This document shows positions 8,321 through 18,045 of a stretch of 28,940 nt of DNA, piece by piece. Positions within the stretch are counted from its first letter, which is position 1. Each line of letters begins with the position of its first letter. This DNA is from Acrasis kona (lineage: Eukaryota; Heterolobosea; Eutetramitea; Acrasida; Acrasidae): contig JAOPGA020000875.1 of the NCBI GenBank assembly GCA_026419775.2, positions 1-28,940 of the forward strand, read 5' to 3'. The translations under genes and the position numbers were made by a program. The notes beneath the pieces are model-generated. The model had not been told where the DNA came from. It worked only from the letters and a program-made list of their open reading frames with translations, and searched no databases.

Positions 8321-11140
8321 TAATCTCTTGTAATTATGAAAATTATATTTCACCTAATAATGTAATGTTATCGCTACAATTGGATGTTGCTTACTCGTTA
8401 ATGAAGTTCATCTCATCCATGAACATATCATTACTTACTTGACCGCTTTTCTCCGCTCATGAACTGGAAAGTAGCAGACTGTCAGGCGATGATTATTCTG
8501 TATTGAAGCGTTCGTTTTTTGTTGGTATTAACAAATAAAATACAAGACATTGACGAGACGTCTCACATTACAAAGAACGTAGAAAAGGAATCATTTATGT
8601 AGTTACATTCTAGAAGCATTGCTTTCATTTATTCTTCACCACTATAATTATTATCTTCCGATATTTTGACTCTCTTGTTGTCTTGCACATTCCAAGTATT
8701 AAATATTCACTGAACCTATCATCGAGTTAAAATTTGATCAATTTAAAAGACTGATAGTTGAACTTATAATTGTCTGAACAATTGAACCTCGCTCCGATGA
8801 TTTGGATGTGGGGATTAAAGTGGGTCGCAGCACAATTCTTAAATTACTGCACAATCCTATGATCTAAATAATCTCAATTTCTAAATGTAGGGCGATCAGA
8901 ATGCTAATTCACAATCGTTCAACTCTGGTGTCAGTCCTGGCTATTTATCGATCGCATAGTAATTTGAATCGTGAAAATGGTCCAAATACAGTGATCTCAT
9001 GTAATTTGTTTGTAGATTCAAATTTGTAAGTGTTGACTGATACGTAGTTATTCTTCATTTGTCAACGTTCTTGCGTAGGTTTGTAAACAAGTAATAAGCG
9101 CGTGTGATGAATGTAATTTGTTTATTAATGATAAGTAATTTCGTGGTTTAGGCTGAGGCTAATAATCGAGAACCGTGGAGAACTCCGTATGTTGATAATT
9201 GTATCCTCCTCTCTGGACTCTTTATCAAATATATCCTACTTGCAAAAATATTTTTGACTTGATGACTCTAATTTTTATTGAAGCAGTCTATTTTAGCGAT
9301 TTTTACAATGATCAGCATTATAATAAGAATTTGAGACATGACGTGTGGCAATGTTTCACTATAGTGAGACAATTTATGTTATTCCGAGGAATTTTGAAAC
9401 TAGTCTATTTAAAGCACGTGTTTGCGCATGCAATCAACAATCCAAAAAAACACAATACGCACATCATGACTAGTCTCATCAACTGATGACCAATCTGCTA
9501 CCTACTTTGCTTCGCTGCTACTATTGCTGCTGAGGACCTCTCAGAGTCTTCGCTGCTGCTACACGGATGAGAACCCTGCTGCCTCTATTGCTCCTACAGG
9601 ACTCATCAGTTGGTACGTAGAACGTATGGTCTCGCCGCCTGTAGCACCGTTCAGTGGAAACTGGTACATCAAGACCAAGAGAAGCTGCTCGTTCGCAACC
9701 AACATTCCGAAAGGCGAGCATTTACATCCCTAGAACATTCTGAACGACTCACTCCTGTTGAGGTACCGCCATAAGCTCACATACTTCTATTGCCACACAG
9801 GTACATTGAACATTCAAGCACATTTGCTAGTGGACCTCTACATTTCTAGAAACAACATTACGACATTAACTCGCATCCACAATCACAACCTCTAAGAGTA
9901 CAATAACACTAAGACAGCCGCTACAACCACCAGTCAAAATCTGGATCCTCACTACAATCACGCTTTAGGTTACCAGTTTCGTAGCTTAATATCACAACTC
10001 GCAACATCGCTAAATTACTACTTTGACTTCTTAATAAATCTTGCATTTCTTCACCCTACGTTATATCCACTGCATGATTATGATGATCAACAACGTTGGA
10101 TTTTGGAGCAGCGATTATAAATTTTTATTATCTTTCACATTACATATTGGCTGTATGCAACTTTCGATCGTTTTAAAACAAGTACCTACTTCAATCTATT
10201 AGAATCATAATAAATGTTGATGTTCATAAATTACTTTTTTCTGCTTGTTTTCGAAAGTATTATACCGGTGCTACACTGTAGTTTGTTTCAACGTTGTATG
10301 TTGGTGGCGGAGAAGTTAGATCACAAATTGATGAACTTTGTCGAATGTGCGATTGACATCATGATTTGTTCTGATGATTGGTGTATCGATGCCTTATTCC
10401 TTTGAAGGTTCACGAGTGTGCATGATGGTAATGTGTTTGATAATTATGCGAGGGGAATTTCAAACAATCAACCTTAAAGAATGGACATATCAAGATCAAT
10501 TCAACCGATTCACAATACAAGCAAGATCGGAGCAGGTTTCAAGAGAGTAACAGAATTGGTAATGGATCAGACAAAATACATTAATTTCTGACATGAACAA
10601 AGACATGTGACGCCAATACTTATGCAATCTAATATGACGTAATCGAGATCAGATGACCAGCATCGCGTGATGTAAGCGTGATGTACATTCTTGGTAAAAA
10701 AGGTCCTATCGAGTCGAACTCGTTTGCTACGAAACATGCTGCTGTGCCTGATGAAGTGTACTATAATAGAGTCAATCAAAAACCCGATGCTGGAATCTGT
10801 TACGCCATGGCATTGTTCTACCTAACAACGCTCCACTCTGGATAAACAAACGCATCTGCCCTCCCCATCACCTTCCACAACGAAAATGAAACTAAACAAG
10901 TTGTCAATTTATGAAAAGTAGAGTATAAATAAACGGATTCGTAGAATTGAAGAAGCGATATTAGCAATTTACAATTCTTAACATTAATATCCAACCACAA
11001 CTGATGGACATTTCAAAGTTGGATATAATCAACACCCGAACAGAGTGACTAGTTTAAATCGAAATTAATAATTGCACATAAAACAAACCAGCCAGAGAAA
11101 CGAAAAGTTTGCACGTAGGAATCTGCACTAGATCTAACGA
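8321..11140. other. Centre of the inverted repeat, no gene recognised
   Basis: AT-rich, with only short frames. A somewhat GC-richer part at 9490-9735 is open on both strands (about 65-69 codons each) and has CTGCTG-rich DNA, but no domain is recognised. GCATGATGGTAATGTGTTTG at 10419-10438 resembles CCATGATGGTGATGTGTTTG in the right arm (near 12780), so pieces of the arm family also occur in the centre in direct orientation. Confidence 0.45.
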
Positions 11141-11414
11141 GCGCCAGATAACTCTTGGACGAGAAGTCCATCCGAGATGATTGATCACAACATTGCATCA
11201 CAATCAATGTTACAAGATTATTTTGGAATTATAAGATCACTTATCGAGTAATTAAATTCGTACCAACATGTATTGAAGCACCACTAATCAGATTTATAAA
11301 TACAATTTTACACTAAACAGCACATTACATTCCAACAACAAACATTATCATGTTCGATTAGAAAAGAATTAACATTAGGTGTTTCAAATCAAATGATGTG
11401 ACGAGGAAATCATC
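11141..11414 (+). repeat. Diverged dispersed repeat family R1, copy 2
   Basis: Partner of 1676-1978, in the same orientation and anchor order. It sits inside the central part of the inverted-repeat structure, so the family is present both inside and outside it. Confidence 0.7.
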
Positions 11415-12033
11415 TACCAAATGGAGGGTTTCAAGAATTGATTTCGATCGTATCGTGGACGTATCAAGACCTGGCAAGATATATCCGAAGGAAATAATTT
11501 AACAAGTGATCCTAGTGGCAATAAACACGATTTTTTTTATCCTGTGATTGATTTTTACCCAAACAATAATTCTAGCTTATCTATTGTAATGGATTATTCC
11601 GTCAAAGTCATTTCATTTTGTTCGCCAACTCACACGTCAAACCATACCACATGCAAACAAAGGGAGATTTCGAACAATTGATTATCTAGTGGCCACTACC
11701 ATGCACTATTGAGAGCTTGAAAACAAGTAAGTAGTACTCAACAGCAACAACAATAACATTTTTAGATGAAACGCAAAAATCTTTGATGAAGTTAATAGCA
11801 CAAAACGCACAAGAGCACAAAATAAAGGAAGATTTATCAATCAACTAAACTACAGTCATTCAATTATTTTCGTTCAACATCAACTTTATATATTTAGACA
11901 CGATCAACCAAAGTATACGTTGCAAAAATAAAGAAAATAAGAAGAGCGCCACCAGCAGAGAAAGAGCCAAGAGAACCAAGAGCAAGAAGCAAGAACAAGA
12001 GCAAGAGGATCACAGCAGCACACACAGAAAGCA

Positions 12034-12449
12034 AGCAACACTTTTAGTCTTCCTTCCCTCTTACGATCTGTTACCTTTTAGTCCAGAGTGCATTTGTTTC
12101 TGAAGACACAGGTGGTGGGGGTGTTGGCCTGGGAACCGACATGGGGACATTTGTGGGATAAGGGCAACTGTATGAGGGTTAGAAGGTGCAGTTGTAGGTA
12201 GATGGGAGGTACGAACAGGTGTTGATGGCCCAAGAAAGGAGGGAGGGATGAGAATGTATAAGGAGAAGCAGTAGAGTGAAGAGAGAAGAGTAGAGTAGAG
12301 CGACAGTAAGCTTATTTCTTTTTACTAACACCTAATTACATTGTCCTTGGGTTCTTGATCGAATCCTTGGACTGTCCTTGGACCCTTCAACAGGTCCTTG
12401 GACAAGGTGCGTTGGCAAGGTGCGTTGACCCAACATCCTAGTCATTGTT
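12034..12449 (-). repeat. Near-identical patch in the right arm (416 bp)
   Basis: Inverted partner of 7664-8094, with two substitutions and one tandem-repeat length change seen by eye. The flanks on both sides drop to moderate similarity within a few bases. Confidence 0.85.
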
Positions 12450-12592
12450 TATGGAGGATATGATTGTAAGAAGTATCTAAACCATGCTCTGTCACTCTTC
12501 GCACGAAGAGTACTCCGATACGAACATTGACGTTATAGAGTCTGATCAGCTCTAAGAACTGTTATGCTTACCTGTTCTTCCCTTGGTTAGGG

Positions 12593-12747
12593 CGATCCTG
12601 TATTTGGTTGCATTTGTTGTGTTTGACTCTGGTAGTGTTTGGCTGTACTCGCACCATTGCAGACTTGCAAAAGGTAGTGGTGTAGAATGCAGATTACCCT
12701 TACATTGTCAGATGTCAAAAGTGTGATTGACGGCAATTTGCTGATGG
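12593..12747 (-). repeat. Perfectly conserved patch in the right arm (155 bp)
   Basis: Inverted partner of 7366-7520, with no difference seen. It is separated from the other patch by about 145 bp of clearly diverged DNA. Confidence 0.85.
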
Positions 12748-13515
12748 TTTGATTGTGTACACGAATGTCAATATAAACTCCATGATGGTGATGTGTTTGA
12801 ACGAATCATAAGTGAGAAAGATGGACGTGCAATGTAATAAAAGTGTTTGTTGCTCCAGGCAAGATTGATTTGGTGCACGTAGTTAATATTGGCGATATTT
12901 ATGTTACGAAAGTGTCCACAAGATGACATCGATTGTTGTTCTGTGGTTTTGAAATGTGTGTTGTGATTACGCATAAAAGTAGTGATGTGATGATTATATC
13001 TCTTAGACTGCCATCTGGGTATTGGTGCCCAAAATTTATTTTGGTTTCAATCTACTCTTTATATACTGCTGTGATGGTGTGAAGTTTCAATCAATTTTAT
13101 ATTACCAATACGTCACTCTACAGGCGCTCAAAGGGATATGGAGGGAAATACAATCAACTAGGTCTTGGATGGAGCAACATGGGTTGCCCTTCGTTGATTG
13201 ATCTACTGCAAGACAACCATCATTCAACTGAACAACAAGAAATACCAACCTCACGACTCCAAGTGGAATGTCGATGAACTGATTCAGACCAGCCAAAAGT
13301 ATAATTCAAGATGAAAATAATTTTTAATAAAAATGAGGAAATTAAAGACACTTTAAAGTTTAATAAGGACCTTTCCTTTAGGTCAGGATTTATTGTATAA
13401 TTGTAATTGTTGATTCCCTTCCTCTCTTTATGTTTGAATGATCTCCGTTCCTTGTACTTTTGGGACGAACATTTTAAACAAAATAGTTTCGATAGAGCCC
13501 CTAATTCAAATCTAT

Positions 13516-13531
13516 CCGATTCATGAATCGG
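13516..13531. promoter_or_regulatory. 16-bp perfect palindrome just before the RecQ-like start
   Basis: CCGATTCATGAATCGG is its own reverse complement and ends one base before the ATG at 13533. It could be a binding site near the transcription start, or chance. If translation starts at the second Met (13590), the palindrome would lie in the 5' leader or promoter. Confidence 0.3.
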
Positions 13532-13532
13532 A

Positions 13533-16328
13533 ATGGATATTGGCTTGTATCATCTTTACAATATCAACAAAATTTATGAAATTGATACAATGGACCATCA
13601 AAACAACGTCCGGTTGGTGGAATCTACCTTAAAAGCAAAAACTACACCAGAATGTACAAATAACCTAGTGTCCAGCGATCCCCCAACACCTAAAATAACA
13701 AAAGCTTCGCCCAACAGCAAAGGATGTACAAGGCAACTTTCAATGATGAGTTTCACGACAAAAATACAAAAGCCGATTACAGACGAAGAAAGGTTAAAAA
13801 CACTTACTGATACCATCAACTCTCACGTGGATATGTTCCAAAAAATAATACAAGAAGGAATGAACGAGAATGCAATCAAGGAACAGTCAGAAAAATTCGT
13901 TATACATTACGAAAAGCTCGTTTCAGATAAAATCATAAGCCCTCCACCTCCAAAAGAGGCCATACAAATTCAAAAACAACCGTGTAAGTGGAGAGACGAT
14001 GTGTTTGAGTGGGATGAAAATGTTAAAAATACACTTCAGGACAAGTTCAAACTTGAAAAATTCCACGAAAATCAGCTCGAGGTTATCAACGCTGCACTAT
14101 CAAAACGAGACGTACTTGCCATCATGCCGAGCGAACAAACATTCGTTTGTTACCAGATACCTGCAACCATCAACGACGGAGTCACAGTAGTCTTTAAATC
14201 CATTTCTGACTTTACACAAGAGGTGAACACATTAAGAGGGCACAATGTGTGGGCGGAAACATTTGTCCAGGATGCAAACGTCACCACCATTTCACAATTC
14301 AAATTGTTCTTCGTGCACATGAAGGACATGCACTCTGATGCATTAGCAAAGTGTTTACAAGAGGCTCATGAAACTAATTCCATATCACGCTTTGTAATTC
14401 ATGATGCCAACTGCATCAGTAGCTGGGGCCAGAACTACCTACCAGATCTCCACAAGAACAGCCAGCACACATTTGACTACTTGAGGAGGAGATATCCGAC
14501 GGTTCCTATTCTCGCCGTTACAACACCGACCAATCCCGAAGCAAGGAAAGGCATCGCTGATCATTTGTTACTGGATGATACACAATTGGTGCAATTGTGT
14601 GGAGAATTGTTTCACCCCGAATTATATTTTGACGTAACGGTGCAGGTTGCAAAGAAGAAGACTGATGTTGTATTATCACAATTGAATAAATGTAAAGATG
14701 GCAAAAGTATCATTTATTGTCATCATAAAGAAGAGTGCTTGAACTTGTTTAACAGTTTGAAAAAGTGTAACATTCAGTGTGAAGTGTATCATCCTGAATT
14801 ATCTGATCGTGAGGCTAACAAAGAAAAATGGATAAATGCATCAACCAGTACCATGGTTTCAACATTTGATTTCTCCACGAACCATCCCATTCGTAACATT
14901 ATTCATTATTCCATCCCTTGGTCCATGGAGCTTCTGTACCAACACTACTCTCAATGTGATTCTTCCAATCCGTGCTCGTCTCTTATGATATATGACAGCG
15001 GCGATCGCACGACATTGATAAAGGAGTCTGGAGACGATCTCAAGAAAAAAGTCAAAGTCAACCAAGTAGTTGACTATGCCATCAACAAGCACCTATGTAG
15101 ACGGTCATACTTGTCTTGTTATTTTGGCAGCAACGACGTAATCAGGTGCGGAAATTGCGACAACTGCAAGGATAGTAAAGTTTATGTGGACGAGGATTTC
15201 ACTGCACTAGCCATAAGTTTGCTACGCATCATTGACGAACACGTACTATCCGTAATGACTGCCAAATCCGCAATAGATGCATGGCAAGGTACCAAGAGTG
15301 AACAAGTCAAAAAGAAGAAGGACCTCATGAACTCTCGAGACTTTGGTCATGCCAAGAATCTATCGCAAGAAACGTGCAACAGATTACTGTTGGATTTGAT
15401 CATCAACGGTTACATTGAGGAGGAAGTGTCGCACATGAAACAAAATGTTTTTCTCAAGTTGAGCGTGAACGGTGATAAATTCGATCAACTAAAGAAAGAA
15501 GGAGCACAGTACAGAATTAGAGGAGCCACCATCAAGCAACAACAACAAACGACAAAATCATCACCCATGAAACGCAAATCAACCACACCCAAACAATCAC
15601 CAATCAAATCACAACAAGAAAAGAAGCCCATCATGATGAAGACTCAACCTGAATCCATTCCATTAATTGTGGAGAGAACGGAAGTGCAATTATCAAAAAA
15701 TGAAATCTCTCCACCCTCGAAGAATGTAGCCGAGTTTCAAAATGCAAGTACCATGATGGAATCACCTCCACCGCGCCTGCCTCCACGGATACCCGCAACG
15801 CCATCACCTAACAAGACAAACAACACCGTTCCTGCATTCAATTCTCCACGTCGCATCCCCATCGTACCTCCCTCCACGCAACAAGCACATTCAACTCAAC
15901 GTTCGTCATCAACACAGCCCATCACCACGCCACCTCCATCGCAAGCGATTCCACCACTACCGCCGAGTCAATCATCAATCCCTGTCGTACCCAAAATATC
16001 GCGTCCCATAGTTCCCATCGTACCACCTCGCAAGACAAGTGCTCAAATCACACCTCAACAAGATATTGTTGCGATACCTCAGGATACCGCACCACCACAA
16101 CTACCACCTGTGCCATCATCAAAAGATGATCCGGTGGATGTACATAAATCGAATACACCGGATATTGATATGATGATTGAAGATTTTGAAGAATTGACGG
16201 AAGAAGATTTAGAACAGATTGATGACACAGATCGGTATGATAAGACACCTAAAACAAGCATACAGCATACATCACCCCCACAAATCAATAAATCACAGTA
16301 TTTGAAAAAATTAACATGCAGAAAATAA
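13533..16328 (+). CDS. RecQ-family helicase homologue lacking the catalytic motifs (pseudohelicase)
   Basis: 931 residues. RecQ helicases unwind DNA with ATP during repair and recombination in the nucleus. Seen here: a coiled-coil-like N-terminus (about 85-135), motif 0 with its Gln (FHENQLEVINAAL, about 177-189), then degenerate motifs. Walker A is MPSEQTFVCYQ (198-208) instead of MPTGGGKSLCYQ, with no Lys. Motif II is HDAN (290-293) instead of DEAH, followed by a typical CISSWG. Motif III is TTPT instead of TATA. Motif IV, KSIIYC, is normal. Motif VI is QHYSQCDSSNP (470-480) with both Arg lost. The zinc subdomain is intact (C522-x16-C539-x2-C542-x2-C545, as in bacterial RecQ), and an RQC winged-helix-like part follows (about 555-655). 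No HRDC domain was seen. The last 265 residues are Pro/Ser/Gln-rich with an acidic patch near the end. Alternative start at 13590 (MDHQNN, good context). Inference: a non-catalytic scaffold or DNA-binding protein, not decay, because 931 codons stay open. Confidence 0.85.
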   Translation: MDIGLYHLYNINKIYEIDTMDHQNNVRLVESTLKAKTTPECTNNLVSSDPPTPKITKASPNSKGCTRQLSMMSFTTKIQKPITDEERLKTLTDTINSHVDMFQKIIQEGMNENAIKEQSEKFVIHYEKLVSDKIISPPPPKEAIQIQKQPCKWRDDVFEWDENVKNTLQDKFKLEKFHENQLEVINAALSKRDVLAIMPSEQTFVCYQIPATINDGVTVVFKSISDFTQEVNTLRGHNVWAETFVQDANVTTISQFKLFFVHMKDMHSDALAKCLQEAHETNSISRFVIHDANCISSWGQNYLPDLHKNSQHTFDYLRRRYPTVPILAVTTPTNPEARKGIADHLLLDDTQLVQLCGELFHPELYFDVTVQVAKKKTDVVLSQLNKCKDGKSIIYCHHKEECLNLFNSLKKCNIQCEVYHPELSDREANKEKWINASTSTMVSTFDFSTNHPIRNIIHYSIPWSMELLYQHYSQCDSSNPCSSLMIYDSGDRTTLIKESGDDLKKKVKVNQVVDYAINKHLCRRSYLSCYFGSNDVIRCGNCDNCKDSKVYVDEDFTALAISLLRIIDEHVLSVMTAKSAIDAWQGTKSEQVKKKKDLMNSRDFGHAKNLSQETCNRLLLDLIINGYIEEEVSHMKQNVFLKLSVNGDKFDQLKKEGAQYRIRGATIKQQQQTTKSSPMKRKSTTPKQSPIKSQQEKKPIMMKTQPESIPLIVERTEVQLSKNEISPPSKNVAEFQNASTMMESPPPRLPPRIPATPSPNKTNNTVPAFNSPRRIPIVPPSTQQAHSTQRSSSTQPITTPPPSQAIPPLPPSQSSIPVVPKISRPIVPIVPPRKTSAQITPQQDIVAIPQDTAPPQLPPVPSSKDDPVDVHKSNTPDIDMMIEDFEELTEEDLEQIDDTDRYDKTPKTSIQHTSPPQINKSQYLKKLTCRK

Positions 16329-16329
16329 A
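16324..16329 (+). terminator. Polyadenylation signal AATAAA overlapping the RecQ-like stop codon
   Basis: AATAAA spans the TAA stop (16326-16328). This would imply a very short 3' UTR. Confidence 0.45.
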
Positions 16330-16978
16330 GATTATTGTAATGAATTGAACGTGTCATATAGAAAATGTAAATTGAAATTAACAAATGAGTGACTTACAAG
16401 TAAAAGTACCGAGCCAATATCCAGGGTGCCAATAATAGATTTTCGAATAAATATCATTAAAACAACGTCTTCTATCTGTTGGTAGAACAATCTCCCTGAA
16501 TAATGCATCCTTCATAAAGATATAATATAATAACATATTTCCAGCTTATTCATGACTTCAAACTAATAGGTCGACTATTAAATAAGCACAAAATCACAAA
16601 CATGAACCCACCCAAACTAAACGAAAACAAACCACGGTACAGCCCGTTTAGTGGTAATACTAGGCAGTACTGTACTAAAGAGACAAGAAGACTTCCGCCA
16701 TATTGAACGAACTTGATATTGGATCATGTGCAAAGCTCCTTTGGAAAATGCTTCGAGATTCCAAAAATCACAAAAATATCATTTTCAAAAAATGGTTTTG
16801 AAATAAGTTGACCGCGTCCACAAGTTCACATTACGCGTGTATTTTGCTGATTGTGTTGAATTCTCACAAAAAATGTGATGCACCAATTAAATGTCATAGT
16901 TTTCCGACGGATTTTTGTTAAAATTTTCCATGTCCGTTATTCACTTTATATATTTATCGTAAACGGAGTTGGTGAGGG
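16330..16978. other. Intergenic region between the RecQ-like and zinc-finger genes
   Basis: AT-rich, with no coding frame of interest; the 63-codon frame at 16875 is a shadow of the promoter region. It probably holds the 3' end of one gene and the promoter of the next. Confidence 0.5.
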
Positions 16979-16986
16979 TATAAATA
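16979..16986 (+). promoter_or_regulatory. TATA box of the zinc-finger gene
   Basis: TATAAATA starts 41 bp before the ATG at 17020, which has A at -3 (AACAATG). A second TATATATT-like stretch is at 16947-16954. Confidence 0.5.
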
Positions 16987-17019
16987 TTAACACTCCAATC
17001 TGTAATTCTAACAAAAACA

Positions 17020-18018
17020 ATGTCAGATACCAACAACGTTTATACGCAAAAGTTTCAGGACTCTGAGTCCGATCAAGAAGACGTCCAACAAGCAAGGTTC
17101 AAAACCACGGCTCCGGACTGGGAGAAGGTGTTAGATGATCAATGGATCGCGGTGCTTCAGTGTCCACTATGTAAACAAGAGACTCATGCTGAGATGATGG
17201 ATCAGCATGTTGTTTTGTGCTCTTTTGCCAAGTCTGAGTATCTTGGAAAGACAGTCGAATGCCCTACCTGCGCTACACTCAANTTAGATATTATCAAGAA
17301 GAACTGCATGATTGAGCATTTAAAAGAGACGATTGCTACAATCCAAGCCAAGGTCGAACAAAAGCCCGAAGCAAAGTCCTTAGCAAAATCTCCAGCAAAG
17401 TCTCCAGCCAGGCCCCCAGCAAAATCTCCAGCAAAATCTCCAGCAAAGATGACATCGGTCGGTAAAAGAAAAAGAACTAAGAAGGAGGACTCTGACTTTG
17501 ATGACGACTCCGATGACGACTACAAGAAAATCGAGGGAACTGGAGTAGGACAGGACTACCCTTTCGACCAAGAATTGTATGCCACGGCACCAAACAACCG
17601 TAAGTCAGTTACATTGGAACCACCCAAGTGCTCTCTCATGAACTGCGAGAAGCCAAAGAACAGCAAGTACGGCGCCATTGTGTCTTTTGGAGCCAAACAA
17701 GTACATCTTTGTGACCCGGTGCACCACCATAAGTCAATTGTGACGAGACAAGAGGTTAACGAGAAGTACAAGTCCTACTGCATAGCATGGCCCCACGACG
17801 AACCAACCTCAACCAAGTGTCACTATTGCGCATCTCCATCTCATGAATTCTTGAAAGTAAAAGCAAGGACTGGAGCTACTAATCCTGCTTTCTTTTGCAA
17901 GAAAAAATGCGTCATTAAGTGGTTCACAAACACCAGTGCAACCAAGTGGCAAAACTGGGTTAACAACAAGAGCAATGACAACATCGTCGACATCGAAGCA
18001 GAGTTAAGTGATGATTGA
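17020..18018 (+). CDS. Zinc-finger protein with SPAK repeats, function unknown
   Basis: 332 residues. Seen: a Cys/His cluster (C48-x2-C51-x11-H63-x3-C67 and C81-x2-C84) of treble-clef or TRAF-like spacing; seven SPAK-type repeats (about 120-143) like histone H1 tails; a basic stretch KRKRTKK (149-155), likely a nuclear localisation signal; an acidic run (157-168). Two further Cys clusters follow: C204-x4-C209...C231 with HHH at 235-237, and C267-x2-C270-x22-C293-x3-C297 followed by WF, which fits MYM/TRASH-type fingers. All suggest a nuclear DNA- or chromatin-binding protein (inference). One residue (88) is unresolved because of an N. The next frame, a transposase, begins 27 bp after the stop on the same strand and in the same phase, so this may be the DNA-binding partner or former N-terminus of that transposase; otherwise it is a host gene. 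The TATA box and AATAAA just after the stop favour a separate gene. Confidence 0.8.
   Translation: MSDTNNVYTQKFQDSESDQEDVQQARFKTTAPDWEKVLDDQWIAVLQCPLCKQETHAEMMDQHVVLCSFAKSEYLGKTVECPTCATLXLDIIKKNCMIEHLKETIATIQAKVEQKPEAKSLAKSPAKSPARPPAKSPAKSPAKMTSVGKRKRTKKEDSDFDDDSDDDYKKIEGTGVGQDYPFDQELYATAPNNRKSVTLEPPKCSLMNCEKPKNSKYGAIVSFGAKQVHLCDPVHHHKSIVTRQEVNEKYKSYCIAWPHDEPTSTKCHYCASPSHEFLKVKARTGATNPAFFCKKKCVIKWFTNTSATKWQNWVNNKSNDNIVDIEAELSDD
17380..17450 (+). repeat. 12-bp coding minisatellite (SPAK repeats)
   Basis: Units of the form AARTCTCCAGCA are repeated about six times, encoding K-S-P-A. One unit is changed to encode R-P-P-A. Confidence 0.85.
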
Positions 18019-18026
18019 TTGTAAGC

Positions 18027-18032
18027 AATAAA
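18027..18032 (+). terminator. Polyadenylation signal after the zinc-finger gene
   Basis: AATAAA starts 9 bp after the TGA stop. Confidence 0.45.
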
Positions 18033-18045
18033 CAGGATTGAGCAC

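Larger units (their letters stand above)
6830..13394. mobile_element. Large inverted-repeat (foldback-like) structure, 6.6 kb
   Basis: The ends are inverted copies. AATAAATCCTGACCTAAAG at 6830 is matched on the minus strand just inside 13394, and ordered inverted matches continue inward for about 1.5 kb on each side. The centre (about 8320-11805) carries no recognisable transposase, and a target-site duplication could not be seen at the edges. This could be a foldback-type DNA transposon, a non-autonomous element with long terminal inverted repeats, or a segmental inverted duplication. The RecQ-like gene begins 139 bp outside the right end. Confidence 0.5.
11805..13394 (-). repeat. Right arm of the large inverted repeat
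   Basis: Inverted partner of 6830-8320. It is slightly longer because it carries extra sequence at about 13160-13320, between the matches to left-arm 6900 and 7017. The outermost match is GGTCAGGATTTATT (13381-13394), and the innermost recognisable match is CACAAAATAAAG (about 11816). A minus-strand frame at 13296-13102 (64 codons) lies in this extra part; it has no recognised family. Confidence 0.85.

Noticed and set aside
9490-9735. Small gene in the centre of the inverted repeat
   Set aside because: Both strands are open over the same short stretch and the CTGCTG-rich DNA explains this; no family resemblance.
12340-12375. Pol III B-box-like word (GATCGAATCC) in the right-arm patch
   Set aside because: One base differs in the left arm and no A-box at a suitable distance was seen.
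18021-18035. A 15-nt intron (GTAAGCAATAAACAG) joining the zinc-finger and transposase frames
   Set aside because: It has donor- and acceptor-like ends, but removing it leaves the TGA at 18016-18018 in frame, and no other gene in the window shows such tiny introns.
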